Positions 17,161-25,865 of a DNA stretch of 64,000 bases are shown here, piece after piece (position 1 is the first letter of the stretch; each line of letters begins with the position of its first letter). A model generated the notes under the pieces. It was not told the origin of the DNA, did not search any database, and saw only the letters and a list, made by a program, of their open reading frames with translations. The position numbers were made by a program, and so were the translations under genes. The stretch is from contig NZ_JAFKJN010000012.1 in assembly GCF_017305915.1 (NCBI RefSeq), forward strand, positions 124,001 through 188,000. Reading direction: 5' to 3'. This DNA is from Reyranella sp. GTDB taxonomy: Bacteria > Pseudomonadota > Alphaproteobacteria > Reyranellales > Reyranellaceae.

Positions 17161-17855
17161 TGAAGACCATTGCCGCACAGCCGTTCGCTTTCCCCTTCGA
17201 TCCGGCGCACACCGCGCTGATCGTAATCGACATGCAGCGCGACTTCATCGAACCGGGCGGCTTTGGCGCGGCGCTGGGCAACGACGTCACGCTCCTGAAG
17301 AAGATCGTGCCCACGGTGGCACGGCTGATCGAGACCTTCCGCACCGCCGGCCTGCCGATCATCCATACCCGCGAGTGCCACAAGCCCGACCTGTCGGACC
17401 TGCCCGCGGCCAAGCACCGGCGCGGCAAGCCGTCTATGCGCATCGGCGATCCGGGCCCGATGGGCCGCATCCTGATCTCGGGCGAGCCGGGCGCCGACAC
17501 CGTGCCCGAGCTGGCGGCGGCGCCGGGCGAGATCGTGCTCGACAAGCCGGGCAAGGGCGCCTTCCACGCCACGCCGCTGGGCGAGATCCTCGCCGAAAAG
17601 AAGATCACGCATCTCGTCTTCGCCGGCGTCACCACCGAGGTCTGCGTGCAGACCACGATGCGCGAGGCCAACGACCGCGGCTTCGACTGCCTGCTGGCCG
17701 AGGACGGGACCGAAAGCTATTTCCCGGAATTCAAGAAAGCGGCGCTCGACATGATCCGCGCCCAGGGCGCGATCGTCGGCTGGACCGCGACCGTCGATCA
17801 GATCGCTCAAGCTCTTCTGGACCGCGACCCTCCGGCTCGCGGTCGAGAAGACTAG
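17160..17855 (+). CDS. cysteine amidohydrolase of isochorismatase fold, candidate triuret or ureide hydrolase
   Basis: A 231-residue second hydrolase, clearly homologous to the one at 14967. The triad is Asp24 (VIDMQRDF), Lys129 (DKPGKGAF) and Cys162 ([15 protein letters not shown]). It differs around the active site ([14 protein letters not shown] after the catalytic Asp, and no ANKRWRS segment), so it likely takes a different or longer substrate. Triuret hydrolase is a paralogue of biuret hydrolase that co-occurs with it in known triuret pathways, which makes triuret a reasonable guess; ureidoacrylate-type substrates are an alternative. ATG at 17160 overlaps the ATPase stop. Last gene of the operon, ending in a 4-bp convergent overlap with hspQ. 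Confidence 0.7.
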   Translation: MKTIAAQPFAFPFDPAHTALIVIDMQRDFIEPGGFGAALGNDVTLLKKIVPTVARLIETFRTAGLPIIHTRECHKPDLSDLPAAKHRRGKPSMRIGDPGPMGRILISGEPGADTVPELAAAPGEIVLDKPGKGAFHATPLGEILAEKKITHLVFAGVTTEVCVQTTMREANDRGFDCLLAEDGTESYFPEFKKAALDMIRAQGAIVGWTATVDQIAQALLDRDPPARGRED

Positions 17856-18223
17856 TGAAGGGCCCGGTCGCGGCTGACGTAGTGGCCGCGCTTCAGTTCC
17901 TTGAAGAAATGTGGGACCTGCGGGTGTGACACCGGCTTGCCGGTCTCGTCCGCCAGCAAGTTTTGTTCAGAAACGTACGCCACATAGGTGGTCTGCGCGT
18001 TCTCGGCCAGCAGGTGGTAGAACGGCTGGTCGCGGCGCGGCCGGACCTCTTCGGGAATCGACGCCAACCACTCCTCGGTGTTCGAGAACACCGGATCGAC
18101 GTCGAAGATCACCCCACGAAATGGATAAACCCGGTGCTTCACCACCTGGCCGATGGCGAACTTGGCCGTGCGCGGCGGTTGCTGCGCGAGGCCGGGCCCG
18201 TTGCCTTGATTGGCGATTTCCAT
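17852..18223 (-). CDS. hspQ: heat shock protein HspQ
   Basis: A 123-residue protein of the YccV/HspQ family, which binds hemimethylated DNA in E. coli and acts as a Lon protease specificity factor. The family core [25 protein letters not shown]... is recognisable from [10 protein letters not shown] (about residue 22) through [15 protein letters not shown] and [10 protein letters not shown] to the end. About 15 N-terminal residues are extra and unstructured. ATG at 18223. It is convergent with the ureide operon, overlapping its last gene by 4 bp. Confidence 0.95.
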   Translation of the reverse strand: MEIANQGNGPGLAQQPPRTAKFAIGQVVKHRVYPFRGVIFDVDPVFSNTEEWLASIPEEVRPRRDQPFYHLLAENAQTTYVAYVSEQNLLADETGKPVSHPQVPHFFKELKRGHYVSRDRALH

Positions 18224-18467
18224 GGCGAAAGTATTACCCCCTTTGACTGCACCTGCAACGCCATCCGCTGGGGAACGAATTGTGTCAGATGCTGCAGGAA
18301 TACTGCTTTCCCCGGCCCCCTCCGGCCTGCTCCACTCGCCATATGACGCAAGATCTTGGCCAAAGGAACGCGGCCAAACGGTCATCAACCATCGTTGACG
18401 CGCGGCGTTCGCTGTGGCCTGTGACGAGGGGAATGTTCGAGGAAAGCGATCTGTCCGAGGAAAGCGA

Positions 18468-19316
18468 GTGGCCGAGGGTCTGAAAGTCCGATTCTGGGGT
18501 GTGCGAGGCTCTATTTCCTGTTCCGGTGCGGAATACGCCCGCTACGGCGGCAACACGTCGTGCCTGGAAGTCAGTGCCGGCAGCCGCCGCCTGATCTTCG
18601 ATGCCGGGACTGGCATCCGTGCCCTTGGACTGGAGCTCGCCCGGCTGGCGCCGCTCGACATCGACATCTACTTTACGCACACGCATCTCGACCATCTCGC
18701 CGGCCTCACCTTCTTCGCGCCGCTGTTCGATGAGCGCAATTCGGTGCGGATGTGGGCCGGCCATCTCGAGGCGCCGTACACGCTGAAGAAGGTCGTGAGC
18801 AACCTGATGCAGGCCCCGATCTATCCGGTGACCCTCGAGATCTTCAAGGCGAAGGTGGGCTTCATCGAGTTCAAGTCGGGCGATCACCTGATGTGCGGGC
18901 CGGTGCAGCTCAGCACCGCGCCGCTCAACCATCCCAACGGCGCCACTGGCTACCGCATCGAGCACGGCGGCAAGTCGATCTGCTACATCACCGACACCGA
19001 GCATCGGCCGGGCGAGATCGACATGACCATCGTCGAGCTGTGCCGCGGCGCCGACGTCATGATCTACGATTCGAGCTACACCGACGCGGAGTACGACCGC
19101 TACAAGGGCTGGGGCCATTCAACCTGGCAGCAGGGCGTGCGTGTCGCCGACGCCGCCGGCGTCGGCACGCTCGCGATCTTCCATCACGATCCCAGCCATG
19201 GCGACGCCTTCATGGACGATGTCGCGCGCGAGGCGGCGGCGATGCGTCCCGGCACCGTGCCGGGCGGCTTGCCGCGCGTGCTGGTGGCGCACGAAGGCCT
19301 GACCCTGGCGCCATGA
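18468..19316 (+). CDS. MBL-fold metallo-hydrolase
   Basis: A 282-residue metallo-beta-lactamase-fold protein. It begins LKVRFWGVRGSI, then NTSCLEV, the metal motif THTHLDHLAG (about residues 77-86) and later LNHPNGATGYRIE, CYITDTEH and DSSYTD, giving the full set of His/Asp ligands. This subgroup is often adjacent to or fused with signalling domains, or annotated as phosphodiesterase-like; the substrate is unknown. GTG at 18468 with GAGGA 8 bp upstream is preferred; an in-frame GTG at 18414 would add 18 residues encoded by a tandem 18-bp repeat. Confidence 0.9.
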   Translation: MAEGLKVRFWGVRGSISCSGAEYARYGGNTSCLEVSAGSRRLIFDAGTGIRALGLELARLAPLDIDIYFTHTHLDHLAGLTFFAPLFDERNSVRMWAGHLEAPYTLKKVVSNLMQAPIYPVTLEIFKAKVGFIEFKSGDHLMCGPVQLSTAPLNHPNGATGYRIEHGGKSICYITDTEHRPGEIDMTIVELCRGADVMIYDSSYTDAEYDRYKGWGHSTWQQGVRVADAAGVGTLAIFHHDPSHGDAFMDDVAREAAAMRPGTVPGGLPRVLVAHEGLTLAP

Positions 19317-19341
19317 TCCGCCCCTCCATGAAAGGGGCGTC

Positions 19342-20178
19342 GTGAAGCGGTCGCTCAGCTTGCGGGGACGCTGGCGCCGGCTGGTGCTCGGCCTGCCGAC
19401 CGTGCTCAGCCTGACGCCGCGCGGCTGGTTCATCCCCCACCGCTATGCGCCGTTGCTGCCGCCGCCCGGCGCGCAGCCGCCCTATCCGGCGATCGAAGCC
19501 CTGTTCGACGGCAAGGCGGCGGCGTTCGACGCGGTGGTCGCGCTGATCGACAGCCATGCCGCGACGCTCGAGGCCATGCACGGCCTGCTCAACCAGGCCT
19601 GGTTCCCCTCGCTCGACGCGGCGGCGGCGTACGCCCTGATGCGCGATCGCAAGCCGCAGCACCTGATCGAGGTGGGCTCGGGCCATTCGACCCGCGTGCT
19701 GGCCAAGGCGCTGGGCGGCATGGGCGAGATCCTGGCGATCGATCCGGCGCCGCGGGCCGACATCGCCGGCCTGCCGGGCGTGCAGGTCGTGCCGTCGACG
19801 GTGCAGGCGGCGCCGCTCGAGCTGTTCGACCGGCTCGGCCGCGGCGACGTGCTGTTCATCGATTCCAGCCACATCCTGATGCCGGGCAGCGACGTCGACC
19901 TGCTGCTCAATCGCGTGCTGCCGCGGCTGCCGGCCGGCGTGATCGTTCACATCCACGATATTTTCCTGCCGTTCGACTATCCGCCGGTCTGGGGCTGGCG
20001 TGCCTACAACGAGCAGCAGGGCGTGCTGCCGCTGATGACCACCGGCGCCTACACGCCGCTGTTCTCCAGCGTGTGGGCGCGCCAGCGGCTAGCTGCGCGA
20101 CTGGCGCAGTCGGCGGTCGCGCGCCTGCCGATGCCGCAGGAGGCGATGTCGACCAGCCTGTGGCTCGAGAAGCAGTAA
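19342..20178 (+). CDS. class I SAM-dependent methyltransferase
   Basis: A 278-residue protein starting with GTG at 19342. Motif I is LIEVGSGHSTRVLAKAL (about residues 108-124), followed by EILAIDPAPRADI and the motif IV-like GDVLFIDSSHIL. VIVHIHDIFLPFDYPPVW near residue 200 is typical of the Methyltransf_24-like group often found with cell-surface sugar genes. The N-terminus is basic (RSLSLRGRWRRL), with no real membrane helix. The substrate is unknown. It follows the MBL gene by 25 bp and may be co-transcribed. Confidence 0.85.
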   Translation: MKRSLSLRGRWRRLVLGLPTVLSLTPRGWFIPHRYAPLLPPPGAQPPYPAIEALFDGKAAAFDAVVALIDSHAATLEAMHGLLNQAWFPSLDAAAAYALMRDRKPQHLIEVGSGHSTRVLAKALGGMGEILAIDPAPRADIAGLPGVQVVPSTVQAAPLELFDRLGRGDVLFIDSSHILMPGSDVDLLLNRVLPRLPAGVIVHIHDIFLPFDYPPVWGWRAYNEQQGVLPLMTTGAYTPLFSSVWARQRLAARLAQSAVARLPMPQEAMSTSLWLEKQ

Positions 20179-20320
20179 AATGCGGGCTTGAGCGGTTGAC
20201 GGTCGGTCCAACAGGGCACATTGCCTGCGGGAATGTGCTTTCGGTGGTTGCCTTGCCCTTTCCCCATTCGGGGCCTATGTAACTTGGCAAGTTAGAGCGG
20301 CGGGTTGCCGGAGCGCCATC

Positions 20321-21046
20321 GTGGGTAATAACTACGACATCATCCTGATCGGCCTGGTCGCGATCTTCTTGATCCTGCGGCTGCGTTCGGTGCTGGGGAA
20401 GCGAACCGGCAATGAGCGTCCGCCGGCGCGCGATCCGTTCACGCCGCCAGCGCCGCCACCGACTCCGAGCGGCCAGCCGCGCCTCGGCGATGCGCCGTCG
20501 GGCAACGACAACGTCATTCCGCTGCCCAAGGACATGTCGCGGTCGTCGCAGGCGGTCAATGCGCCGGGCGGCATCCGCTCGACGGTGATGCCGAATGCGG
20601 CCGCCGGCGTCGCCGCGATCCGCGGCGTCGACCCGAGCTTCGAGCCGATCGGCTTCGCGGCAGGCGCGCGCTCGGCCTTCACCGCCATCGTCGAGGCCTT
20701 CGCCAAGGGCGACACCGGCCCGCTGCGCCAGCTGCTCGACCCGCAGACCTTCTCGAGCTTCGAAGCGGCGATCCGCGGCCGCGCCGAGCGGCGCGAGAAG
20801 GCCGAGACGACCCTGATCGGCTTCGAGGCGTCCGACATCGCCAACGCCGAGATGCAGGGCAGCTACGCCGAGGTCACCGTCCGGTTCGTCAGCGAGCAGA
20901 TCAACGTCGTGCGCAACGCCGAAGGCCAGATCGCCGACGGCAATCCCAACGAAGTGCAGAAGGTGGTCGATCTCTGGACCTTCCGTCGCGACACCAAGTC
21001 CAGTGATCCCAACTGGCTGCTGATCAAGACCGAAAGCGAAGGCTAG
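20321..21046 (+). CDS. timA: Tim44/TimA family membrane-associated protein
   Basis: A 241-residue alphaproteobacterial homologue of mitochondrial Tim44. N-terminal membrane helix (IILIGLVAIFLILRLRSVLG, residues 7-26), a proline-rich linker to about residue 75, then the Tim44/MRP-L45 domain (FLKGARSAF-type region seen as AAGARSAFTAIVEAFAKGD, then LLDPQTFSSFEAAI, and DLWTFRRDTKSSDPNWLLIK at the C-terminus). GTG start at 20321. It lies 17 bp upstream of mltA, the usual order; the secB gene often found divergently upstream is not here. Between 20179 and 20320 I see only small hairpins (20216-20238, 20261-20272). Confidence 0.92.
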   Translation: MGNNYDIILIGLVAIFLILRLRSVLGKRTGNERPPARDPFTPPAPPPTPSGQPRLGDAPSGNDNVIPLPKDMSRSSQAVNAPGGIRSTVMPNAAAGVAAIRGVDPSFEPIGFAAGARSAFTAIVEAFAKGDTGPLRQLLDPQTFSSFEAAIRGRAERREKAETTLIGFEASDIANAEMQGSYAEVTVRFVSEQINVVRNAEGQIADGNPNEVQKVVDLWTFRRDTKSSDPNWLLIKTESEG

Positions 21047-21063
21047 GGGAGGCTGTAATCAGG

Positions 21064-22164
21064 ATGCGCTGGAGCGTTCTGGCCAGTGGCGTGCTGATTG
21101 CTGCCGCCGGCCTGCTGTCGGCTTGTGCCGGCACCAGCGGCAGCGCCGTGGACAACAAGGTCCGCATGGCGCCGATCTCGTTCAACGAGATCCCGGGCTG
21201 GAACGAGGATCGCCAGGGCGAGGCGCTGGTTGCCTTTCGCAAGTCGTGCCCCAGGCTGACCGCAGGACCGGAGACGAAGATCGTCACCGACGGCGGCGAG
21301 AAGATCGTCACTGCGGCCGAGTGGAAGACGATCTGCACCGCGGCGTCAGGCATCAAGGACGGCGACAGCCCCGCCGCGCGCCGCTTCTTCGAGGAGAATT
21401 TCCGGCCGCTGGTGGTGCAGGCGCCGGGCAAGTTCACCGGCTACTTCGAGCCCGAGATGCGCGGCAGCCGCGTGCCATCACGCATCTTCACCGTGCCGGT
21501 CTATCGCCGGCCATCCGATCTCGGCGACGGCCCGTACTACACGCGCGCCGAGATCGAGCAGGGCGCGCTCAAGGGCAAGGGACTGGAGATCGCCTACGTG
21601 CAGGATCCGGTCGCGCTGTTCGAGGTCCAGGTGCAGGGCAGCGGCCGCATCCATCTCGCCGAGGGCGGCGTGCTGTCGATCGGCTTCGACGGGTCGAACA
21701 ACCGGCCCTACACCGCGATCGGCGGGGTGCTGGCCGACATGGGCGTGATGCGGCGCGACGAGGTCAATTGGCCGGCGATCCGCGACTGGCTGAAGCGCAA
21801 CCCGCAGGATGGGCGCGAGGTGATGCGCAAGAACGAGCGCTACATCTTCTTCAAGGACACCCGCACCGCGGCCGCCGCCGGCTCGCAGGGCGTGGCGCTC
21901 ACCGCGCAACGCAGCCTCGCCGTCGACACCGCCTTCACGCCCTACGGCACGCCGATCTGGATCGACACCCAGCGGCCGGTCGCCGGCAAGCCGGGCCAGC
22001 TCGAAATCTTCCGCCGGCTGATGATCGCCCAGGATTCCGGCGCCGCGATCAAGGGCCCGGCGCGCGGCGACGTGTTCTTCGGCGGCGGTGCCCGGGCGGC
22101 CGATTGGGCCGGCCGCATGGTGGGCTCCGGCCAGGCCATCGTACTGGTACCCAACCGCGGCTAG
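21064..22164 (+). CDS. mltA: membrane-bound lytic murein transglycosylase A (lipoprotein)
   Basis: A 366-residue murein hydrolase cleaving beta-1,4 bonds to give 1,6-anhydromuropeptides. Lipoprotein signal with lipobox LLSAC (Cys about residue 21). GKFTGYFEPEMRGSR and FEVQVQGSGRIHLAEGG belong to the MltA domain, and the 3D domain at the C-terminus has LAVDTAFTPYGTPIWIDT, LMIAQDSGAAIKGPARGDVF and GRMVGSGQAIVLVP, including the catalytic Asp of the QDSG motif. Downstream of timA as usual. Confidence 0.96.
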   Translation: MRWSVLASGVLIAAAGLLSACAGTSGSAVDNKVRMAPISFNEIPGWNEDRQGEALVAFRKSCPRLTAGPETKIVTDGGEKIVTAAEWKTICTAASGIKDGDSPAARRFFEENFRPLVVQAPGKFTGYFEPEMRGSRVPSRIFTVPVYRRPSDLGDGPYYTRAEIEQGALKGKGLEIAYVQDPVALFEVQVQGSGRIHLAEGGVLSIGFDGSNNRPYTAIGGVLADMGVMRRDEVNWPAIRDWLKRNPQDGREVMRKNERYIFFKDTRTAAAAGSQGVALTAQRSLAVDTAFTPYGTPIWIDTQRPVAGKPGQLEIFRRLMIAQDSGAAIKGPARGDVFFGGGARAADWAGRMVGSGQAIVLVPNRG

Positions 22165-22171
22165 TGCCATT

Positions 22172-22951
22172 GTGGCTGGCGTGTCCAGTTCGCCTCCCCG
22201 CCGCGTCGCGCTGTTCGTCACCTGCCTTGTCGACCTGTTCCGGCCCTCCGTCGGCTTCGCCGCGGTGAAGCTGCTCGAGGATGCCGGCTGCATCGTCGAG
22301 GTGCCGCCGCTACAGGTATGTTGCGGGCAGCCCGCCTACAATTCCGGCGACCGCGCCAGCACCAAGGCGATCGCCGCGCAGGTGATCGCCGCCTTCGAAG
22401 GCTACGAATACGTGGTGGCGCCCTCGGGCTCGTGCGCCGGCATGCTGTCGCATCACTATCCCGGCCTGTTCGACGACGATCCGAAGATGAAGGCGCGCGC
22501 CGAGACCTTCGCCGGCCGTTGCCATGAGCTGATGGCGTTCCTGGTCGACGTGCTGGGCGTCACCAGGGTCGCGGCGCGCTACGACGGCACGGTGACCTAT
22601 CACGATTCCTGCTCCGGCCTGCGCGAACTGGGCGTCAAGCAGCAGCCGCGCACGCTGCTCGGCTCGGTCGAGGGCTTGAGGTTGCGCGAGATGAGGACGC
22701 CGGAAGTATGCTGCGGCTTCGGCGGCACTTTCTGCGTCAAGTATCCCGAAATCTCCAATGCGATGGTCGGCGAGAAGACCGGCGACGTCGCGGCATCCGG
22801 CGCCGGCACGCTGCTGGCGGGCGACCTCGGCTGCCTGATGAACATGGCCGGCAAGCTGCAGCGCGAAGGCCGTCCGATCAAAGTCCGCCACGTCGCCGAA
22901 GTGCTGGCCGGCATGGGCGATCGGCATGCGATCGGAGAAGGCGAGCGCTGA
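22172..22951 (+). CDS. lutA: lactate utilisation protein A, Fe-S oxidoreductase subunit
   Basis: About 259 residues (GTG at 22172, or 256 from GTG at 22181). Two CCG domains mark the LutA/GlcF-like subunit: LQVCCGQPAYNSG near residue 50 and EVCCGFGGTFCVKYPE near 185, with SGSCAGML and HDSCSGLRELGV between. With LutB and LutC it forms a cytoplasmic L-lactate dehydrogenase feeding electrons to the respiratory chain. The stop overlaps the lutB start (CTGATG). There is no dedicated regulator next to it; it may be transcribed from the timA-mltA side. Confidence 0.93.
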   Translation: MAGVSSSPPRRVALFVTCLVDLFRPSVGFAAVKLLEDAGCIVEVPPLQVCCGQPAYNSGDRASTKAIAAQVIAAFEGYEYVVAPSGSCAGMLSHHYPGLFDDDPKMKARAETFAGRCHELMAFLVDVLGVTRVAARYDGTVTYHDSCSGLRELGVKQQPRTLLGSVEGLRLREMRTPEVCCGFGGTFCVKYPEISNAMVGEKTGDVAASGAGTLLAGDLGCLMNMAGKLQREGRPIKVRHVAEVLAGMGDRHAIGEGER

Positions 22952-24381
22952 TGCAATCGACGGCGCGCGACTTCAAGCACAACGCCCATGAGGCGCTGGT
23001 CGATCCCAACCTGCAGGACTCGCTCAGCAAGCTGAAGGTCGGCTTCTCCGAGCGGCGGCGGCAGGCGGCCGAGCGGCTGCCCGAGTTCGAGGCGCTGCGC
23101 GATCGCGCGCGCGACATCAAGAACCACACGCTGGCCAACCTCGACTTCTACCTCGAGGAGTTCGAGCGCAAGGTGATTGCGCTGGGCGGGCACGTGCACT
23201 GGGCGCCGACCGCCGAGGACGCACAGCGCATCATCGCCGACCTGTGCAAGAGCGTCGACGCGAAGACGATCGCCAAGTCGAAGTCGATGGTGTCGGAGGA
23301 GATCGGCCTCAACGACCATCTCGAAGCGCTCGGCATCGCGCCGATCGAGACCGATCTCGGCGAATACATCATCCAGCTGCGGCACGAGCCGCCGAGCCAC
23401 ATCATCGCGCCGGCGGTGCATCTCACCAAGGACCAGGTCGCCGACACCTTCTACGAGCATCACAAGGCGCTCGGCTTCACCAAGCGGCTGACCGAGCGCA
23501 ACGATCTCGTCGCCGAGGCGCGCTACGTGCTGCGGCAGAAGTTCCTCGAGGCCGATGTCGGATTGAACGGCGCGAATTTCCTGGTCGCCGAGACCGGCTC
23601 GTCGATGCTGGTGACCAACGAGGGCAACGCCGATCTTTCCAACACGCTGCCCAGGATGCAGATCGTGCTGGCCAGCATCGAGAAGGTGATCCCGACGCTG
23701 GAGGATGCCGCGGTGCTGCTGCGCGTGCTGGCGCGCTCGGCGACCGGGCAGGAATCGTCGGCCTACACGACGCTCAACACCGGGCCCAAGCGCGACGGCG
23801 ATCTCGACGGGCCGTCGCAGTATCACGTGGTCATCCTCGACAACGGACGCTCCTCGGTGCTCGGCACCAAGATGCAGGACATGCTGCGCTGCATCCGCTG
23901 CGGCGCCTGCATGAACCACTGCCCGGTCTATGGCGCGATCGGCGGCCACGCCTATGGCTGGGTCTATCCCGGGCCGATCGGCGCGGTGCTGACCCCGCAG
24001 CTGATCGGCGTCGAGGAGGCCGGCAACCTGCCCAACGCCTCGACCTTCTGCGGCCGCTGCGAGAGCGTGTGCCCGGTGCGCATCCCGCTCCCCGGCCTGA
24101 TGCGGCACTGGCGCGAGCGCGAGTTCGAGCAGCACCTGACGCCCAGGGCGGTGCGCCAGGGCTTGGCGCTATGGTCCTTCCTGGCGCGGCGGCCCAAGCT
24201 CTATCGCCGGCTGACGCAGCTTGCCAATCGCATGCTGGCGACCTTCGGCAAGGTCGAAGGTCGCTACCGCAGCCTGCCGCTTGCTTCGGGCTGGACGCGG
24301 TTCCGCGACTTGCCGGCGCCGCAGCCCGGCGGCACCTTCCATAGCCAATGGGCCCGCCAGCGCAGCAGGACCCGGGCATGA
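22951..24381 (+). CDS. lutB: lactate utilisation protein B, iron-sulfur subunit
   Basis: A 476-residue protein. The N-terminal LUD domain holds LGGHVHWAPTAEDAQRI, AKSKSMVSEEIGLNDHLEA and NFLVAETGSSMLVTNEGNA. The ferredoxin-like part has MLRCIRCGACMNHCPVYG and TFCGRCESVCPVRIPLP, binding two [4Fe-4S] clusters. Full length for the family. It overlaps lutA by one base and lutC by four, so the three subunits are made from one message. Confidence 0.96.
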   Translation: MQSTARDFKHNAHEALVDPNLQDSLSKLKVGFSERRRQAAERLPEFEALRDRARDIKNHTLANLDFYLEEFERKVIALGGHVHWAPTAEDAQRIIADLCKSVDAKTIAKSKSMVSEEIGLNDHLEALGIAPIETDLGEYIIQLRHEPPSHIIAPAVHLTKDQVADTFYEHHKALGFTKRLTERNDLVAEARYVLRQKFLEADVGLNGANFLVAETGSSMLVTNEGNADLSNTLPRMQIVLASIEKVIPTLEDAAVLLRVLARSATGQESSAYTTLNTGPKRDGDLDGPSQYHVVILDNGRSSVLGTKMQDMLRCIRCGACMNHCPVYGAIGGHAYGWVYPGPIGAVLTPQLIGVEEAGNLPNASTFCGRCESVCPVRIPLPGLMRHWREREFEQHLTPRAVRQGLALWSFLARRPKLYRRLTQLANRMLATFGKVEGRYRSLPLASGWTRFRDLPAPQPGGTFHSQWARQRSRTRA

Positions 24382-25052
24382 GCGACGCCCGCTCGCAGAT
24401 CCTGAACGGCATCCGCCGCTCGCTGCATCGCGGCGAGCTCAGCGGCGCAGCCCGCACCGCCGTCGACCAGCGCCTGGCCGACCCGCCGCACGGGCCCGTG
24501 GTCGCGCGGGCGCAGCTGCCCCAGCCCGAAAAGGTCGCGCTGTTCTGCCAATGGGCCGAAGCCAACAACGCGACCGTCGCCCGCGTCGCGGCGCCCGAGG
24601 TGCCGGCCGAAGTGTCGAGCTACCTTGCCCGCAACAACTTGCCGGCCGCCGCGGCGATGGCGCCCTCGCCGCTGCTCGACGGCTACGACTGGGCGAGCCA
24701 GAAGATGCTCAGCCTGCGCCGCGGCCGCGCCGAGGCGAGCGACCAGGTGTCGATCACCGGCGCCTTCGCCGCGATCGCCGAGACCGGCACCCTGGTGATG
24801 ACCTCGGGGCCCGACCATCCGGTGTCGCTCAACCTGCTGCCCGACACCCATGTCGTGGTGCTGCGCGAGGCCGACATCGTGTCCGGCTACGAGGACGTCT
24901 GGGCGCTCCTGCGCGCCCGCTACGGCAAGAACACCATGCCGCGCACGGTGAACACCATCACCGGCCCGTCGCGCACCGGCGACATCGAGCAGGCGATGGA
25001 GCTCGGCGCCCACGGCCCTCGGCGCATGCACATCGTCGTGGTGCGCGAATGA
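24378..25052 (+). CDS. lutC: lactate utilisation protein C
   Basis: A 224-residue LUD-domain protein completing the LutABC L-lactate oxidation complex. VSITGAFAAIAETGTLVMTS followed by NLLPDTHVVVLREADIV and GPSRTGDIEQAMELGAHGPR are classical for LutC. The start ATG at 24378 overlaps the lutB stop (ATGA), and its stop overlaps the methyltransferase start, extending the coupled chain. Confidence 0.95.
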   Translation: MSDARSQILNGIRRSLHRGELSGAARTAVDQRLADPPHGPVVARAQLPQPEKVALFCQWAEANNATVARVAAPEVPAEVSSYLARNNLPAAAAMAPSPLLDGYDWASQKMLSLRRGRAEASDQVSITGAFAAIAETGTLVMTSGPDHPVSLNLLPDTHVVVLREADIVSGYEDVWALLRARYGKNTMPRTVNTITGPSRTGDIEQAMELGAHGPRRMHIVVVRE

Positions 25053-25816
25053 CCGCTGCCGGCGACGCGCCGCCGCCCCCGCGCAAGGGGGAGCTGCGCA
25101 TCGTCGGCACGACCGTCGGGCGCGAGGTCGAGCGCCTCCTGGACCTGGTCGCCGAAACCGCCGGCCGCCGCGCGCCGCGGGTGCTGCAGGTGGGATCGCG
25201 CGCATCGGTGGCGGATCGCAATGAACTGAACTGGCGCAGCGTGATCGGCCGCCGCTTCGGCCCGCGCGCCCGCTTCGTCGGCATCGACCTCGCCGAGGGC
25301 AGCAACGTCGACCATCGGCTCGACATCTGCGCCGCGCCGCGCACCATCGCGACGGCACTGGGCGGCGAGGCGTTCGACCTGGTGGTGTGCTGCCATGTCT
25401 TGGAGCACACGCCCGAGCCGCAGCGGGCGGCGCGCAACATCGAGGCGCTGCTGCGCGACGGCGGGCTGGCCTATGTCGCGACCCCGTGGTCGCAGGCCTT
25501 CCACGCAGCGCCCGACGACTACTGGCGGTTCTCCCTGCGCGGCCTGGGGCTGCTGTTCGGGCAGCTCGAGATCCTGAGCGCGTTCTACAGCGGCGGCGAT
25601 GTCGGCCTCGACGTCGCCTATCGGTTGGAGCGCGAGGGCCGGCTGGCGCTCGAGGCCGAGGCCGGCGCGGTCGAGCGCGGCCTGTTCCAGCTGGTGCTCG
25701 ACCACGAGGACAACCGCGCCCTGCTCGCCCGCCAGGCGACCGAGCGGCTGCCGGTGTCGCGCACCTACCTGCCGACCCTGTTCGTCAATCTCGTCGGCCG
25801 CAAAAGGCCCAAATGA
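25049..25816 (+). CDS. class I SAM-dependent methyltransferase
   Basis: A 255-residue protein. A Methyltransf_11-like core is visible: PRVLQVGSRASVADRNE (motif I, weakly conserved), RFVGIDLAEGSNVDHRLDIC and FDLVVCCHVLEHTPEPQRAA (motif IV and following helix), then LLRDGGLAYVATPW. DDYWRFSLRGLGLLF is common in methyltransferases of surface-polysaccharide loci. It is translationally coupled to lutC, but no functional link to lactate oxidation is evident. It ends in a strong terminator. Confidence 0.88.
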   Translation: MTAAGDAPPPPRKGELRIVGTTVGREVERLLDLVAETAGRRAPRVLQVGSRASVADRNELNWRSVIGRRFGPRARFVGIDLAEGSNVDHRLDICAAPRTIATALGGEAFDLVVCCHVLEHTPEPQRAARNIEALLRDGGLAYVATPWSQAFHAAPDDYWRFSLRGLGLLFGQLEILSAFYSGGDVGLDVAYRLEREGRLALEAEAGAVERGLFQLVLDHEDNRALLARQATERLPVSRTYLPTLFVNLVGRKRPK

Positions 25817-25842
25817 AAAGAGCGGGCTTTCGCCCGCTCTTT
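25817..25842. terminator. bidirectional intrinsic terminator
   Basis: Perfect 11-bp inverted repeat AAAGAGCGGGC-TTTC-GCCCGCTCTTT directly after the methyltransferase stop. The A/T ends give a T-run on either strand, so it can end both the lut-methyltransferase message and the convergent porin message. Confidence 0.9.
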
Positions 25843-25865
25843 CCGAAGGTTCGCGTGTCCTGCGA

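Noticed and set aside
18438-18467. 18-bp tandem duplication (cgaggaaagcga units) before the MBL gene
   Set aside because: Looks like a small slippage duplication including a Shine-Dalgarno; only the second copy is placed to be used, so no special function is claimed.
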